Assembly (NCBI RefSeq): GCF_036320965.1
Contig: NC_092225.1
Span: 38,597,540-38,661,539 of the forward strand
DNA from: Panulirus ornatus
Lineage: Eukaryota > Arthropoda > Malacostraca > Decapoda > Palinuridae
Reading direction: 5' to 3'
Length of the DNA stretch: 64,000 nt
This document shows, piece after piece, positions 45,219-64,000 of the stretch. Below the pieces are notes generated by a model. It searched no databases. It was not told the origin of the DNA and saw only the letters and a program-made list of their open reading frames with translations. The position numbers and the translations under genes were made by a program. Position 1 is the stretch's first letter. The number at the start of each line of letters is the position of its first letter.

Positions 45219-47470
45219 TTGAAGTTAAGATTTGAATTCCTTAGGAAATGCCTTGATGAACAAGTGATGCCAAGATCTGTCCTACCTCAACGTTTGTTAC
45301 AGCTGTCTGGTCGACCATTTGACCAATTTCAAAATATTATTTTAATGAAAAATATTGAATTAAAGAAACTTGAAATGGAGGAGGCTTTTCGCATTTCAAG
45401 ACATAAGAAACGTGCCTTTCAAATGACAATACCGACACCCTGGAAGAACTGGATGTTGGACTATTGCTATGATGAATTAAGGAAAGAACGCAATAGCCTA
45501 CAAGTGTCTCTAAACCGTAAGTTGGACCATCTTATTGAAAACAGCGACTGGACCAAGAACACAAACCCATCTTTTGTGGTAAACCTGTCTAATAAACAAC
45601 TAGATAAAGATTCCTTGTGTGCATTAGGCTATGGTTTAAGTTTTGTGTGCTCTAACAGAGAAGCCAGCTGTGTTGATGTCACAAAGACTTTTTGTAATTT
45701 AGAAAAATACAGAAATTTAAGTAATGATGATATTAATATTTGCAAGGGTTTAGTGTATGCCAGTTTGTCAAAACCAGTGGAAGCTTATTGCCCTAAAAGA
45801 TTCATAAGAGCTATCAACACCTTAAAAAAGACAAGGATATACATATTACTAAAGCAGATAAGGCTAACACTGTTGTGATTTTAGACAAAAGCAACTATTT
45901 ATCTAAAATGAATGATCTTCTAAATGATAACACAACATATTCTAAACTTAGTAAAAATCCCTTAGAAGCAGTTAATCCTCACTTCAATAAAGAAATGAAG
46001 TTTTTGTTGAAAGGTAGCATTTCTCTTATCAAAAATTTGTCATCTTTGTCCCCTTCATTGCCAAATATGTATGGACTTATCAAAACAAAACAAAATTCTC
46101 CAGCAAGACCTATAGTGAGTACAGTAGGCTCCATCACATATAAATTATCAAAATGGTTAGTTTCCTTATTAAGTCCTTTAGTGGGTAAGGTATCAAATTC
46201 TAATATCATGAACAATGTAGATTTAGTCAACAAGCTAAACAATATCAATATTAGTTTTGATTTCAAACTAGTTAGCTTTGATGTTTCCTCACTTTTCACT
46301 AAAGTTCCAGTTGATGACCTTTTGGAATATTTATTTGATGTCTTGGATGATATTAATTTACCTGTTTCAAAGTCTAATTTCATTGAACTGATGAAATTGT
46401 GTATAAAAGACTGTGTATTTCAATGTAAAGGAGATTATTATGCTGAAAAATTTGGTATGGCAATGGGTAACCCTCTTTCACCTGTACTAAGTAATCTTTA
46501 TATGGAATTTTTTGAAACAATATTACTAAAGGATATCTTACCTTCTAATACAATTTGGTTTAAGTATGTAGATGATGTTGTTTGTGTTTGGCCAACAAAC
46601 GAAAATTTACAAATATTTCTCCCCTTACTTAACAATTTAATACCTTCCATCAAATTTACTGTAGAAAATGAAAATAATGGTATGTTACAATTTTTAGATT
46701 GCATGACCCATAGACAAGGAAACAAATTTAAGTGTAGCATATACAGAAAACCCACCATTGTACGCTTATATATCCACTATTACTCATTTCAACATGACAG
46801 AGTTAAATTATCATCATTTCAATCTATATTGCTAAGGGCATTCCGTATTTGCAGTCCAGAGTTTATTGATGATGAGTTTGAGAAGATATCTTCTATTGGA
46901 TATAAGTTAAAGTACCCTAAATCTTTCATTGATAAATCCGTTAAGTTAGCAAAGAAATCATTTTATAGAGTTGAGCCCAAACATCCCATTGACACCAAGA
47001 ATCTTTTAGTTCTCCCTTTTAATAATAATTTCACTTTGCTTCCCATGTTCCTTAACTCCTTTAATGTAAATGTTGCCTTTAGCAACAATAATACTATAAA
47101 GAATATCTTAATCAGGAATTCACCAGAAAATTCTCTTGGTTGCATCTATAAAGTTCCTTGTGGAAACTGTAATGAATTTTATAATGATCAGACTGGTAAG
47201 GATCTTTCTGTTAGACTTAAGCAACATAAATATAGTATAAGAACGGGACAAGAATCAAATGCCTTGTTTAATCATGTTAAAAACTATGATCATTGTATTG
47301 ACTGGAGTAACGACATCTCAGTTGTTAACTCGAACTCTGTTACTAAGAAAAACATCATTGAATTATCTATTACTAAATACACAAAGAATTATAATCTTAA
47401 TATTAGTGATAGTCTGTGCAAATTAGATAACTTTATTGTTAATGATATTTGTAAAATGATAAGTTTATGA
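45219..47470 (+). pseudogene. Penelope-like RT / GIY-YIG endonuclease, one frameshift
   Basis: First part 45,219-45,878 (219 codons) is the PLE N-terminal region, with the WKNWMLDYCYDELRKERN and LGYGLSFVCSNREAS blocks. Second part 45,875-47,470 (531 codons) holds the RT: MYGLIKTKQNSPARPI near residue 65, motif A FDVSSLF (D136, 46,280), motif B GMAMGNPLSPVLSNLYMEF, active site YVDD (residues 231-234, 46,565-46,576) and FLDCMTHRQGNKFKCSIYRK. The endonuclease follows from about residue 420 (CIYKVPCGNC...YNDQTGK...RLKQHKYSIRTGQESNALFNH). The parts are split because an A run is six long at 45,824-45,829, whereas copy 2 has seven. The usual YVGQTGK is YNDQTGK here, which may weaken the nuclease. 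Confidence 0.92.
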
Positions 47471-47501
47471 ACGCTCCTTGTATGTTTTGGAAGTCACATG
47501 T

Positions 47502-47684
47502 TTACCAAATGGCGTCCTAGCTTCGTCTCCTCGATGTATATCACCTGACTGTTATATTTCTATCTTGTGTCTGCCCTGATGATGTGATTATTACACGTAA
47601 GTACACTTGGGAACTTTTCGTGTTTCATTTTCCCCGTGGACTCATAGGAATATCTTGATCATGCGCAAAATTGTTGTGATCCTT

Positions 47685-47690
<6 letters not shown>
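47502..47690 (+). repeat. PLE 3' pLTR with broken hammerhead core
   Basis: Direct repeat of 44,953-45,124 with ~15 bp more on the left (ACCAAATGGCGTCC). The hammerhead region (47,572-47,612) keeps CTGATGA, but GAAA is GTAA and stem I has TGCC for TCCC, so it should not cleave. It ends in (TA)n. Confidence 0.88.

Positions 47691-47769
<79 letters not shown>
47691..47769. repeat. (TA)n array
   Basis: TA array directly after the PLE 3' pLTR and before the T-run of LINE copy 22, so PLE and LINE ends share one (TA)n. Confidence 0.97.
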
Positions 47770-47774
<5 letters not shown>

Positions 47775-49580
47775 TTTTTCTTTTTTTTTTTTGCTTTGTC
47801 GCTGTCTTCCGCGTTTGCAAGGTAGCGCAAGGAAACAGAAGAAAGAAATGGCCCAACCTACCCCCATACACATGTATATACATACGTCCACACACGCAAA
47901 TATACATACCTACAAAGCTTTCCATGGTTTACCCCAGACGCTTCACATGCCCTGATTCAATCCACTGACAGCACGTCAACCCCGGTATATCACATCGATC
48001 CACTTCATTCTATTCCATGCCCGCCTTTCACCCTGCTGCATGTTCGGTCCCCGATCACTCAAAATATTTTTCACTCCATCTTTCCACCTCCAATTTGGTC
48101 TCCCACTTCTCCTCGTTCCCTCCACCTCCGACACATATATCCTCTTGGTCAATCTTTCCTCACTCATTCTCTCCATGTGCCCAAACCATTTCAAAACACC
48201 CTCTTCTGCTCTCTCAACCACCCTCTTTTTATTTCCACACATCTCTCTTACCCTTAAATTACTTACTCGATCAAACCATGTCACACCACACATTGTCCTC
48301 AAACATCTCATTTCCAGCACATCCAACCTCCTGCGCACAACTCTATCCATAGCCCACGCCTGGCAACCATACAACATTGTTGGAACCACTATTCCTTCAA
48401 AAATACCCATTTTTGCTTTCCGAGATAATGTTCTCGACTTCCAAACATTCTTCAAGGCTCCCAGGATTTTCGCCCCCTCCCCCACCCTATGATTCACTTC
48501 CGCTTACGTGGTACTATACGCTGCCAGATCCACTCCCAGATATCTAAAACACTTTACATCCTCCAGTTTTTCTTCATTCAAACTTACCTCCCAATTGACT
48601 TGACGCTCAACCCTACTGTACCAAATAACCTTACTCTTATTCACATTTACTCTGAACTTTCTTCTTTCACACACTTTACCAACCTCAGTCACCAGCTTCT
48701 GCAGTTTCTCACATGAATCAGCCACCAGCGCTGTATCATCAGCGAACAACAACTGACTCACTTCCCAAGCTCTCTCATACACAACAGACTTCTTACTTGC
48801 CCCTCTTTTCAAAACTCTTGCATTCACCTCCCTAACAACCCATCCATAAAAAAATTAAACAACCATGGAGACATCACACATCCCTGCCGCAAACCTACAT
48901 TCACTGAGAACCAATCACTCTCCTCTATTCCAACACGTAAACATGCCTTACATCCTCGATAAAAACTTTTCACTGCTTCTAACAACTTGCCTCACACACT
49001 ATATATTCTTAATACCTTCCACAGAGCATCTCTATCAACTCTATCATATGCCTTCTCTAGATCCATAAATGCTACATACAAATCCATTTCCTTTTCTAAG
49101 TATTTCTCACATACATTCTTCAAAGGAAACACCTGATCCACACATCCTCTACCACTTCTGAAACCACACTGCTCTTCTCCAATCTGATGCTCTGTACATG
49201 CCTTCACCCTCTCAATCAATACCCACCCATATAATTTACCAGGAACACTCAACAGACTTATACCTCTGTAATTTGAGCACTCACTCTTATCCCCTTTGCC
49301 TTTGTACAATGGCACTATGCACGCATTCCGCCAACTCAGGCACCTCACTATGAGTCATACATACATGAAATAACCTTACCAACCAGTCTACAATAGAGTC
49401 ACACCCTTTTTTAATAAATTCCACTGTAATAATATCCAAACCTGCTGCCTTGCCGGCTTTCATATTCCGCAAAGCTTTTACTACCTCTTTTCTGTTTACC
49501 AAATCATTTTCCCTAACCCTCTCACTTTGCACACCACCTCGACCAAAACATCCTATATCTGCCACTATATCATCAAACAC

Positions 49581-49583
<3 letters not shown>
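47770..49583 (-). mobile_element. LINE copy 22, 3' half, short-UTR form
   Basis: Minus strand from T-run and short UTR to about residue 463 (NVFDDI), cut by (TA)n. Open pieces 47,976-48,497, 48,504-48,827, 48,992-49,348 and 49,287-49,583. About ten bases are missing near 49,333 (the GEVPEDWRN region), and base loss near 48,840 shifts the frame. [11 protein letters not shown] is intact near 48,735. Confidence 0.91.

Positions 49584-49634
<51 letters not shown>
49584..49634. repeat. (TA)n array
   Basis: Short TA array between copies 22 and 23. Confidence 0.96.
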
Positions 49635-52252
<2,618 letters not shown>

Positions 52253-52288
52253 CAATGCGTGAAATAGCGAATAGTGTGAAAGAAAGAT
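52253..52288 (+). mobile_element. SL element, last ~36 bp
   Basis: AATGCGTGAAATAGCGAATAG plus GTGTGAAAGAAAG matches the SL tail (GCGGGAAATGGCGAATAGTT). It faces a minus-strand SL starting 10 bp later. Confidence 0.65.
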
Positions 52289-52296
52289 ATATATAT

Positions 52297-52536
52297 TTTT
52301 TTCTTTCATACTATACGCCATTTCCCGCGTTAACGATGTAGCGTTAAGAACAGAAGACTGTGCCTTTGAGGGAATATCCTCACCTGGCCCCCTTTCCTGT
52401 TCCTACTTTTGGAAAATTAAAAGAAAACAAAGCGAGAGGGAAGGATTTCCAGCCCATCGCTTCCTCAACTTTTAGCCGCCTACTACGAAACGCAGGGAAT
52501 ACGTGAAGTATTCTTTCTCCCCTATTACCAAGGATA

Positions 52537-52537
<1 letters not shown>
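52297..52537 (-). mobile_element. SL non-autonomous element, full length, diverged
   Basis: Complete from tail (TTTCTTTCATACTATACGCC) to head (CCCCTATTACCAAGGATAA), with more substitutions than other SLs, including in the hairpin (GCGTTAACGATGTAGCG) and G-rich block. Confidence 0.83.
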
Positions 52538-58084
<5,547 letters not shown>

Positions 58085-59068
58085 TAAGAGAGAAATATAA
58101 CAGTCATGATATACATCTAAGAGACGAAACTACGACGCCATTTGGTAAACATGCGATTGTCCAAGATAGACAAGGATCGTTCATAAGCTTATTATTTAAA
58201 AAAATTTATCAACAATGAAGTTATCTAATTTGTATAGACCATCACTAATATTAAGATTATAATTCTTTGTGTATTTGATAATGACATTTCTCGTGGTAAT
58301 AGAGTTATAAATAATAACTGAGATTGCATTACTCCTGTCAGTATAATGATCATAGGTTTTAGCATGATTAAACAAAGCATTTGATTCTTGTCCTGTTCTT
58401 ATACTATATCTATGTTGCTTAAGTCTATCATAAAGATCCTTAGCAGTCTGCCTTACATATGATTTATGACAATTTCCACATGGCACTTTAAAAATGCATC
58501 CAGGAGAATTTTCTGGTGAATTCCTAATTAAGATATTTCTTATAGTATTGTTGTTGCTGAAGGCAACATTTACATTAAAGGATTTAAGCAACATGGGAAG
58601 TAAAGTGAAATCATTCGTAAAAGAGAGAACTAAAAGATTCTTGGTGTCAGTGGGAGATTTGGGCTCAGCTATATAAAATGATTTCTTTGCTAACTAAAGG
58701 GATTTATCAATGAAAGATCTAGGGTACTTTAATTAGATCCAGTAGAATATATTTTCTCAAATTCATCATCAATAAAATCTGGAGTGAAAATACGTAACGC
58801 CCTAAGGAACATAGATTGAAGTGATGATAATTCAACTCTGTCGTGTTGAGATGAGTAATAATGGATATATGAGCATATATTGGTAGGTTTTCTGTATATG
58901 CTAAACTTCAACTTGTTTCCTTGCCTATGGATCATACAATCTAAAAATGGTAACATACCATTATTTTCATTTTGTACGGTAAATTTGTACGGTAAGGGGA
59001 GAAATATCTGTAAATTTTCAATTGTTGGCCAAACACAAAGAACATCATCTACATACGTAACCCAAAAA
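58085..59068 (-). mobile_element. Penelope-like element copy 3, 3' part
   Basis: Minus strand: partial pLTR (58,085 to ~58,160; no hammerhead core left), endonuclease (CIFKVPCGNCHKSYVRQTAK) in 58,196-58,594, and RT C-part (YVDDVLCVWPTIENLQIF to RALRIFTPDFIDDEFEK) in 58,729-59,066. About 50 bp of spacer around KFTVENENNG and another segment near 58,700 are altered. It is joined head-on to an inverted upstream part at 59,069. Confidence 0.86.
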
Positions 59069-59638
59069 CTTTTAACATATATGTATGGACTTATCGAAAC
59101 ACATAAAGAGATTTTTCCAGCAAAACCTATAGTGAGTTCAGGTAGCTCCATCACATATAAATTTTCAAATTGGCTATTTTCTGTATAAAACCCTTTAGTG
59201 GGTAAGGTATCAAATTCTAATATTATTAACAATGTATATTTAGTCTACAAGCCAAAAATCATCAATGTTAATTCTAATTTCAAACTAGTTAGCTTTTACT
59301 TTTCCACACTTTTCTTAAACGTTTCAGTTGATGATCTTTTAGAATATCTATTTCATATCTTGGATGATATTCATTTATCTGTTGCAATGTCTGTCTTCAC
59401 TGAACTGTTAGAATTGTGTATAAAAGACTGTATATCAATTCAGTGGATATTATTATGCTCAAAAATTTGGTATGGCAATGGGTAACCCTCTTTCACCTGT
59501 ACTAAGTAATCTTTATATGGAATTTTTTGAAACAAAATGACTAAAGGATATCTTATCTTCTAATGCAATTTAGTTTAGGTTTGGAGACGATGTTCTTTGT
59601 GTTTGGCCAATAAATGAAAATTTACAAATATTTATCCC
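59069..59638 (+). mobile_element. Penelope-like element copy 3, inverted 5' part
   Basis: Plus-strand RT segment from MYGLIETHKEIFPAKPI (59,079) through the motif A region (changed to FYFSTLF), motif B (GMAMGNPLSPVLSNLYMEF, read across a frameshift near 59,480) to GDDVLCVWPINENLQIF (59,638). It holds what lies upstream of the minus-strand part, overlapping it only by about 60 bp at the YVDD block. Confidence 0.82.
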
Positions 59639-61047
59639 CGGTAGTATAACATTGTTGAAACCTTTATTCATTCAAAAATACCCATTTTAACTTTCCAAGA
59701 TAACGTTCTCGATTTCCACACATTTTTCAACGCTCCCAGAACTTTCACCCACTCCCCCAACCTATGATTCACTACCGCTTCTATGGTTACATCTACTGCC
59801 AAATCCACTCCCAGATATCTAAACCATTTCACTTCCTCCAGTTTTTCTCAACTTAAACTTACCTCCCAATTGACTTATCCTTCAACCATACTGTACCTAA
59901 AAACCTTGCTCTTATTCGCATTTACTCTCAGCTTTAATCTTTCATACACTTTACCAAACTCAGTCACCAGCTTCTGCAGTTTCTCACCCGAATCAGCCAC
60001 CAGATATGTATCATCAGCGAACAACTACTGACTCATTTCCCAAGCTCTCTCATCCACAACAGACTACATACTTGCCCCTCTTTCCAAAGCTCTTGCATTC
60101 ACCTCACTAACAACCCCATATATAAACAAATTAAACAACCCTAGAGACATTATGCACCTCTGCCGCAAACCAACATTCACTAAGCACCAATCACTTTCCT
60201 TTCTTCCTACATGTACACATGGTTTAAATCATCGATAAAAACTTTTTACTGCTTCTAACAACTTGCCTCTCACTCATTACATAATTTAATACCTTCCACA
60301 GAATATCTCTATCAACTCTATCATATGCCTTCTCTAGATCCATAAATGCTATATACAAATCCGTTTGCATTTCGAAGTATTTCTCACATATTTCTTCAAA
60401 GCAAACACCTGATCCACACATCCTCTACCACTTCTGAAACCACACTGCACTTCCCCAGTCTGATGCTCTGTATATGCCTACACCCTATCAATCAATACCC
60501 TCCCATATGATTTCCCAGGAATACTCAACAAACTTATATCTCTGTAATTTGAGCACTCACTTTTATCCACTTTCCCTTTGTACAATGGCACTATGAAAGC
60601 ATTCCGCCAATCCTCAGGCACCTCACCATGATTCATATATACATTAGATAACCTCACCAACCAGTCAACAATACAGTCACCCACTGTTTTAATAAATTCC
60701 ACTGCAGTACCATCCAAACCCACTGCCTTGCCTACTTTTATCTTCCGCAAATCTTTTACTACCTCTTCTCTGTTTACCAAATCATTTTTCCTAACCCTCT
60801 CACTTTGCACACCACCTCCACCAAAACACCCTACATCTCCAACCCTATCATCAAACAAATTTAAGAAACCTTCAAAATGCTCATTCGATCTCCTTCTCAT
60901 ATCACTACTATTTGTTATCACTTCCCCGTTAGCCTCCTTCGCTGATGTTCAAATTTGCTCCCTTGTCTTACGTACTTTATTTACTTCCTTCTAAAACATC
61001 TTTATATTTTCCCTAAAATTTAATGACAATCTCTCACCCCAACACTA
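59639..61047 (-). mobile_element. LINE copy 25, internal, old subfamily
   Basis: Minus strand from about residue 867 to 403, more diverged than most. RT blocks are readable: FADDTYLVADS near 60,020 on the reverse strand (broken by a stop), [13 protein letters not shown] at 60,224-60,421, and VGKAVGLDGTAVEFIK within 60,478-60,921. It starts directly after the PLE segment without (TA)n. Confidence 0.87.
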
Positions 61048-61082
61048 ATGATAAAATAGTTCCAATGTATAATAATAATCGT
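61048..61082. other. short unclassified junction
   Basis: About 35 AT-rich bases (ATGATAAAATAGTTCCAATG) between two minus-strand LINE fragments; no match seen elsewhere. Confidence 0.4.
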
Positions 61083-62012
61083 TCCAATTCACTCTATTCC
61101 TTGCATGCCTTTCACCCTACCGCATGTTCAGGACCCGATCACTCAAAATCTCCCATTTCTCCTCGTTCCCTCCACCTCTGACACATATATCCTCTTTGTC
61201 AATATTTCTTCACTCATTCTCTCCATTTGATCAAACCATTTCAAAACACCCTCCTCTGCTCTCTCAACCATACTCTTTTTATTACCACACATATTTCTTA
61301 CCCTTTCATTACTTACCCGATCAAACCACCTCAAACCCCATATTATCCTCAAGCATCTCATTTCCAGCACATCCAGCCACCTCCGCACAGCTCTATCTAT
61401 AGCCCACGCCTCGCAGCTATATAACATTGTTGGAACCACTATTCACTTAAAAATGCAAATTTTTGCTTTCAAAGATGATATTCTCAACTTCCACACATTT
61501 TTCAACGGTCCCAGAACTCTCGCCCCCTCCCCCACCCTATGATTCACTTGCGCTTCCATGGTTCCATCCGCTGCCAAATCCACTCCCAGATATCTAAAAC
61601 ACTTCAATTCCTCCACTTTTTCTCCATTTAAACGTACCTCCCAATTGACTGGTCCCTCAAACCTCAGCTTTCCTCTTTCACACATTTTCCTAAAACTACA
61701 GTTTTTAACCCAAGTCAGCCACCAGCGCTGTATCACCAGTGAAATACAACTGACACACTTCCCAAGCTCTTTCATCCACAACAGAATGCATACTTGCCCC
61801 TCTTTCCAAAACTCCTGCATTCACCGCTCTAACAACACCATCGATAAAGAAACTGAACAAACATGGAGACATCACGCACCCCTGGCGCAAACCAACATTC
61901 ACTGGGAAACAATCACTTTCCTCTCTTCAGACACGTAAAGATGCCTTAAATCCTCTATAAAAACTTTTCACTGCTTCTAGCAAGTTACTTCCCACACCAT
62001 ATATTCTTAATT
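61083..62012 (-). mobile_element. LINE copy 26, C-terminal region, old subfamily
   Basis: Minus strand from near the last codons back to about residue 653 (ILRIYGVG). Open pieces 61,143-61,439, 61,443-61,820 and 61,705-61,902. Part of the WRWKDGVKK region is missing near 61,150, and the active site reads FTGDTALVAD. Shares TTACCACACAT (where most copies have TTTCCACACAT) with copy 1. Confidence 0.86.

Positions 62013-63426
<1,414 letters not shown>

Positions 63427-63494
<68 letters not shown>
63427..63494. repeat. (TA)n array
   Basis: TA array between the SL tail and LINE copy 28. Confidence 0.97.
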
Positions 63495-63496
<2 letters not shown>

Positions 63497-64000
63497 ATCA
63501 ATACCCTCCCATATAATTTACCAGGAATACTCAACAAACTTATACCTCTGTAATTTGAGCACTCACTCTTATCCCCTTTGCCTTTGTACAATGGCACTAT
63601 GCACGCATTCCGCCAATCCTCAGGCACCTCACCATGAGTCATACATACATTAAATAACCTTACCAACCAGTCAACAATACAGTCACCCCCTTTTTTAATA
63701 AATTCCACAGCAATACCATCCAAACCTGCTGCCTTGCCGGCTTTCATCTTCCGCAAAGCTTTTACTACCTCTTCTCTGTTTACCAAATCATTTTCCCTAA
63801 CCCTCTCACTTTGCACACCACCTCGACCCAAACACCCTATATCTGCCACTCTGTCATCAGACACATTCAACAAACCTTCAAAATACTCATTCCATCTCCT
63901 TCTCACATCACCACTACTTGTTATCACCTCCCCATTTACGCCCTTCACTGAAGTTCCCATTTGCTCCCTTGTCTTACGCACCCTATTTACCTCCTTCCAC
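63495..64000 (-). mobile_element. LINE copy 28, internal, continues past right edge
   Basis: Minus strand, about residue 585 back to 419, open frame 63,495-63,981 (RRRWNEYFEGLLNVSDDRVAD, KAAGLDGIAVEFIKKGG). It shares private variants with the inverted part of copy 10 (CTCGACCCAAACACCC, GTCATCAGACACATTC, CGCACCCTATTTACC), so the two derive from one recent source. Continues outside the window. Confidence 0.9.

Larger units (their letters stand above)
44953..47692 (+). mobile_element. Penelope-like element copy 1, with pLTRs
   Basis: Most complete PLE in the window. It has a direct terminal repeat at 44,953-45,124 (left side cut by the gap) and 47,502-47,690, a two-part coding region (45,219-47,470) for the PLE N-terminal region, RT and GIY-YIG endonuclease, and a hammerhead core in the left repeat. 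Pseudo-LTRs, a GIY-YIG domain after RT and hammerhead motifs are known hallmarks of PLEs. One indel splits the coding region. Confidence 0.93.

Overview
This 64 kb window is eukaryotic repeat DNA with no host gene that I can recognise. Nearly every base belongs to one of four things. (1) About 28 pieces of one abundant APE-type non-LTR retrotransposon (LINE) family. It has a single ORF of about 998 codons with an endonuclease followed by a reverse transcriptase, and resembles the RTE-like group. (2) A short (~240 bp) non-autonomous element, called SL here, that shares the LINE's 5' head and a version of its 3' hairpin. (3) Penelope-like elements (PLEs) with RT plus GIY-YIG endonuclease, pseudo-LTRs and a hammerhead-type ribozyme core. 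(4) About 24 arrays of (TA)n, roughly 3.8 kb in all. This composition fits a large, repeat-rich invertebrate genome. A decapod crustacean is my best guess, but it is an inference from general familiarity; no host gene is present to confirm it.

Layout. 1-2,224: degraded LINE (-), SL (-), (TA)n. 2,509-5,830: the best LINE copy (+), 5'-complete and broken by one extra A; it is the reference for all residue numbers below. 5,900-13,805: SL and LINE fragments in both orientations separated by (TA)n, plus an isolated PLE terminal repeat at 9.4 kb. 13,806-20,303: a LINE (-) with a younger LINE inserted in it, then a long LINE (+). 20,417-23,292: one LINE whose 5' half is inverted, as expected of twin priming. 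23,638-25,976: two 5'-truncated LINEs (+). 26,101-44,483: a head-to-head LINE pair present three times (26.1-31.6, 34.4-40.6 and 42.4-44.5 kb, the last internally deleted), with other LINEs and SLs between. 44,853-44,952: a 100-N assembly gap. 44,953-47,692: the most complete PLE (+). 47,770-55,917: three LINEs (-) and SLs. 56,033-59,638: two PLE copies in tandem (-), one with an inverted 5' part. 59,639-64,000: old LINE fragments, the longest (TA)n array, SL, and a LINE running off the right edge.

How the parts work together (inference from known families): the LINE protein would nick DNA and reverse-transcribe its own RNA from the 3' end, and probably mobilises SL through the shared 3' hairpin. 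Almost all 3' ends, and many 5' truncation points, sit on (TA)n, so (TA)n is probably both tail and preferred landing site; some joins may instead be assembly errors in low-complexity sequence. PLEs use a separate GIY-YIG machinery. No ORF of either family is fully intact here, so none of these copies looks autonomous.

Two LINE 3' forms recur. 'Short-UTR' copies end in ...VVYRG-stop. 'Long-UTR' copies read on to ...NGLNQGM-stop and carry about 270 bp more UTR with a second hairpin-like motif.
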